Assembly (NCBI GenBank): GCA_031554275.1
Contig: JAVBKB010000086.1
Coordinates: 1 to 16,132 of the forward strand
Length of the DNA: 16,132 nt
From: JAVBKB01 sp031554275
Lineage (GTDB): Bacteria > Bacillota > Bacilli > JARBTR01
Reading direction: 5' to 3'
Part shown: positions 13,200 to 16,132 of the stretch, piece by piece
How the letters are laid out: each line of letters opens with the position of its first letter
Numbering within the stretch: position 1 is the stretch's first letter
Made by a program: the position numbers and the translations under genes
The notes under the pieces: generated by a model
Databases searched by the model: none
What the model was told of the DNA's origin: nothing
Seen by the model: only the letters and a program-made list of their open reading frames with translations

Positions 13200-15962
13200 A
13201 TGCACGTGAAAATAAAAGGAGCAATATCTGTTATTGCTTTCTTGGCTATAGTCTTTTTCAATTTCCCCTATTCACAACATAATTCACAAGTAGAAGCAGC
13301 AACTGATTATCAGGCAGCAACTTTAACGGAACTTACAAATGCGATAGTAGCCGCACCATCAAATGGCGTTTCAACAGGGATAGCAACTGTTATAGAAATT
13401 ACAAACGATATAACCCTAGCTTCAGCAATTACAATCCCGAGTGGAAAAAACATTTTGATTCAGTCAACAACTGGTAACACATTTCAGTTGAACCAAGCAA
13501 CAACAAACACTAGACACTTTTCAGTGTCTGGAACGTTATCATTTAAAGATATTGTCTTAGATGGGGGGACTACTGGTGGCGGTGTCTATGCTGGTGTTCC
13601 TACAAGCGTTGTTAATATCAATGCTGGTACGACTATTCAAAATTGTGCGACTAGTAACAAAAGGGGTGCTGGACTAGAGATATACACTGGCACATTAAAT
13701 ATGTCAGGAGGGGTTATCAAAAAAAACAAACAAACCCTAACTGGCGTTGGCAGTGGCGGTGGTGGTGTTTATGTTGATAATAATGGTAAGTTCATCATGA
13801 CAGGTGGAATCATTGGTGGAACCACAATTGCTGATGCAAATACTGCATTTAACTGTGGTGGTGCTGTCAACTTAAACAATAGTACGTTTACAATGAGTGG
13901 TGACAGTATCATCAGTAATAATTCGGCGAACTCTGCTGGTGGTATCTTCGTAAATGGAAGCAGTACTTTTAACATGAGTGGAAACGCAAGTATTAGTCAA
14001 AACAAAGGAGCCTTTGGTGGCGGTGTGAATGTAAACAATAGTGCTGGTACCTTTAATATGAGTAGCGGCACAATCAGCAAAAACGTGTCAACATTTCGTG
14101 GTGGAGGAGTCTATACAGCTGGTAAGTTTAATATGACGGGTGGAGTAGTTGGCGGGGCTAGTATGGCTGATGCCAATACAGCAGATGTCGCAGGTGGTGG
14201 TCTTTATTCAGACGAAGGCGGCACAATTACATTGTCTAATAACGCACTTGTTACACATAATTCCGCTACATCTGGTGGTGGAATCTATGTATATAGTTCT
14301 GCTACTGTTCCAGTCAGTAAACTAATAATGAACAATGCAAGTACTGTAACATTTAATCAAAGCGTAAACAGCGGCGGTGGTGTTTATGTTGCTGGTAATG
14401 ATACAGGGATTATGATTATGAACGATGACAGTACTGTGAATAACAATACTGCAGGTGCTGGTGGCGGAGGCGTTGGAGTTCAAGCTGGTACTTTTACAAT
14501 GAATAATAACGCCTCGATTTCTAACAACGCTGCTGCTGAAAATGGTGGCGGATTGGTTCTTTCGAATGAAGGTTTTTTTATCATGAATGATAATTGTATT
14601 ATCAATAATAATTCCGCTGTCGAGAGTGGAGGAGGTGTCTTTTTAAATCAGGGGAACACCATGACATTCAATTCGGGGATGATTAGAGACAATATAGCTG
14701 AAGAAGATGGTGGTGGTGTCTATGTAGTTGGTATTAGTAGTTTAACGCCCTCGCATTACATAATGACAGGTGGAACGATTACAAATAATATTGCTAAGGG
14801 GACAACTTCTACCTCTGGTGGCGGTGGAATCTATTATGTTCCACTATTTGCGACATTGGATATTAGTGGTGCTAGTAGGATTGTTAACAATGATGCCCCA
14901 AATGGGCATGGTGGTGGTATCTATTGTACAGTGCCTGACTGGGGTGAGATGAACATTTCATCAACAACGGTTTTCACAGGCAACCATGCTTCTGTTGCTT
15001 ATATTCCACCTGCTTCAACTGCTACAGATTATCCAACTGTACAATTCGCAAGCTTAAGTATTCCGGTAGGACATTCTTTGAACAACTATGATATCAACTA
15101 TTTCGGTGGAGTTCCTGTCACTTTTGGTGAAATGTCCATTGCCAAAACAGTCACTGGGGCAGGCGCGCCAATAGGAGTAGACTACATATTCACAGTGACG
15201 AAAGGTGGAGTAGCTGCAACGGGTGACTACTGTATCGATGGAGGCACTGTAGAGCCAATCCCAACGAATGGCGAAATTGTGCTTCAAGCGGGACAGCAGG
15301 CAATGTTAACAAATCTAGCTGCAGGCACAGATTATCAAGTTGTTGAAAGCAACCCCGGAGCAGATTACACAACAAGTTACCAAGTAGACACTGGAACTGT
15401 AGTAAATGGAGATACAGCAGGCAGTCTTACTATTGCGGAAGATGCAGCGACAGCTATAGAATTCACTAATATATTCACAACGGTAACAATACCAATAGAT
15501 AGTGGTACACTAAGTATTTCAAAAGCAGTGACAGGTACAAATGCACCAGCAGGAGACATATTCACTTTCGAAGTTACAATTGGGACGGATGTTACGAAAG
15601 ACTACATTTACACAGTCAATAGTGGTCCAGACAAGCAAATCAAAAGCGGTGGAATAATCACGTTAACTAATGGTGAAACGGCAGTATTTAAGGATGTCCT
15701 TGCAGACGAAACGTATACAGTAGTGGAGAGCGAGAAGGCAAATTATTCACCTACACCAACTAGTAGAACGATAACAGGTGCAATTGCTAAAAATACAATC
15801 AGTCATGCAGATTTCATTAATCAGTATACTGAGCCAGTCGGGAATATGGTTAAAACCGGATATTCAGGTATTACAGAGATGCAATTGTGGTTGCTCTTTG
15901 GATTAACATGTTTGACAATACTGGCTTTGCGGAAAAAGAAACAATCCTCAATGAATAAGTAG
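13200..15962 (+). CDS. Cell-wall-anchored adhesin: beta-helix repeats, two CnaB-like domains, sorting signal
   Basis: A 920-residue surface protein. Residues 1 to about 34 are a signal peptide (basic start, hydrophobic ISVIAFLAIVFFNF, then QVEAA). Residues of about 50-620 are a right-handed beta-helix made of imperfect repeats with the theme NMSGG.I..N....GGGVYV, like the GGAI/FxxN repeats of polymorphic surface proteins; one block (MTGGIIGG..IADANTA and MTGGVVGG..MADANTA) is a recent internal duplication. Two pilin/CnaB-like domains follow, each with the isopeptide triad pattern: Lys649-Glu716-Asn757 and Lys775-Glu843-Asn874. The C-terminus has MVKTG (883-887), a hydrophobic stretch and RKKK, a sortase signal that lacks the usual LP of LPXTG. 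GAGGAGG is 5 nt before the ATG. No sortase gene is in the window. The ligand is unknown; adhesion is inferred from the architecture. Confidence 0.93.
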   Translation: MHVKIKGAISVIAFLAIVFFNFPYSQHNSQVEAATDYQAATLTELTNAIVAAPSNGVSTGIATVIEITNDITLASAITIPSGKNILIQSTTGNTFQLNQATTNTRHFSVSGTLSFKDIVLDGGTTGGGVYAGVPTSVVNINAGTTIQNCATSNKRGAGLEIYTGTLNMSGGVIKKNKQTLTGVGSGGGGVYVDNNGKFIMTGGIIGGTTIADANTAFNCGGAVNLNNSTFTMSGDSIISNNSANSAGGIFVNGSSTFNMSGNASISQNKGAFGGGVNVNNSAGTFNMSSGTISKNVSTFRGGGVYTAGKFNMTGGVVGGASMADANTADVAGGGLYSDEGGTITLSNNALVTHNSATSGGGIYVYSSATVPVSKLIMNNASTVTFNQSVNSGGGVYVAGNDTGIMIMNDDSTVNNNTAGAGGGGVGVQAGTFTMNNNASISNNAAAENGGGLVLSNEGFFIMNDNCIINNNSAVESGGGVFLNQGNTMTFNSGMIRDNIAEEDGGGVYVVGISSLTPSHYIMTGGTITNNIAKGTTSTSGGGGIYYVPLFATLDISGASRIVNNDAPNGHGGGIYCTVPDWGEMNISSTTVFTGNHASVAYIPPASTATDYPTVQFASLSIPVGHSLNNYDINYFGGVPVTFGEMSIAKTVTGAGAPIGVDYIFTVTKGGVAATGDYCIDGGTVEPIPTNGEIVLQAGQQAMLTNLAAGTDYQVVESNPGADYTTSYQVDTGTVVNGDTAGSLTIAEDAATAIEFTNIFTTVTIPIDSGTLSISKAVTGTNAPAGDIFTFEVTIGTDVTKDYIYTVNSGPDKQIKSGGIITLTNGETAVFKDVLADETYTVVESEKANYSPTPTSRTITGAIAKNTISHADFINQYTEPVGNMVKTGYSGITEMQLWLLFGLTCLTILALRKKKQSSMNK

Positions 15963-15989
15963 CGTTTATAAATTTGGTCAACAATCGCG

Positions 15990-16040
15990 AAAAGCCACAT
16001 TCAAGCCCTGTTATTAATTGCTGGCTTGGATATGGCTTTT
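15990..16040 (+). terminator. Rho-independent terminator of the adhesin gene
   Basis: A long imperfect stem, AAAAGCCAcATtCAAGCC / GGCTTGgATaTGGCTTTT, ends in TTTT, 28 bp after the stop. The A run on the other side would let it work on the minus strand too. The last 90 bases of the window hold no recognisable gene. Confidence 0.85.
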
Positions 16041-16132
16041 CTGTGTCCTCATCCTAATTATCGTTAGATGATTTGAATTTCCTAGTACAATTTCATATTG
16101 AAAAATCAACACTTTCTTGGTACACAGCTTTT

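Noticed and set aside
13200..15000. The repetitive GGTGGTGGT-rich region as a possible tandem DNA repeat or mobile element
   Set aside because: The repetition is at the protein level (beta-helix turns rich in Gly-Gly-Gly) within a single intact reading frame, not a nucleotide tandem array.

Overview
The window reads as chromosomal DNA of a low-GC Gram-positive bacterium, most likely a member of Bacillales. The sequence-based reasons are AT-rich coding, strong AGGAGG-type ribosome binding sites, U-tailed terminators, a YozE/UPF0346 protein (a Bacilli family), a YnbB-type PLP enzyme, a KinB-like histidine kinase, and a small protein resembling the endospore-appendage (Ena, DUF3992) subunits. 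The last two suggest, but do not prove, a spore former. I see no tRNA, rRNA, CRISPR array, transposase or phage gene.

Layout. 1-660: 3' end of a COG2509 FAD-dependent dehydrogenase and its terminator. 727-1719: S66 LD-carboxypeptidase/MccF-like serine peptidase. 1720-3169: promoter, yozE-family gene and a two-TM histidine kinase as a compact operon, then a terminator. 3281-4625: promoter, YnbB-like methionine gamma-lyase family enzyme, terminator. 4688-5195: putative spore appendage subunit with a possible mother-cell sigma -10 box, then a terminator. 5263-7359: a membrane protein, a SUKH (SMI1/KNR4) protein and a suppressor-of-fused (SUFU) protein, which look like an immunity cluster without a toxin. 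7471-8430: EamA/DMT exporter. 8452-8558: a non-coding stretch with a long imperfect inverted repeat. 8572-11336: a self-contained regulated unit of consensus promoter, near-perfect 28-bp operator, TetR repressor, DHA2 MFS drug exporter, UspA protein and terminator. 11508-12559 (minus strand): a divergent cyclophilin and, downstream of it, a 92-residue zinc-ribbon protein that has no ATG, GTG or TTG start. 12560-13199: a long non-coding stretch with a direct repeat and a hairpin. 13200-16040: a 920-residue cell-wall-anchored adhesin with beta-helix repeats, two CnaB/pilin-like domains and a variant MVKTG sorting signal, then a terminator.

Two points stand out. First, two genes (the DMT exporter and the zinc-ribbon protein) have a strong GAGGTG Shine-Dalgarno placed 5-6 nt before an in-frame ATT and no properly placed conventional start, so both may start at AUU. 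Second, the TetR operator directly overlaps the expected transcription start of a TetR-MFS-UspA operon, which predicts autoregulated, ligand-inducible efflux. Several genes have likely starts downstream of the longest open frame; these choices are explained per entry.
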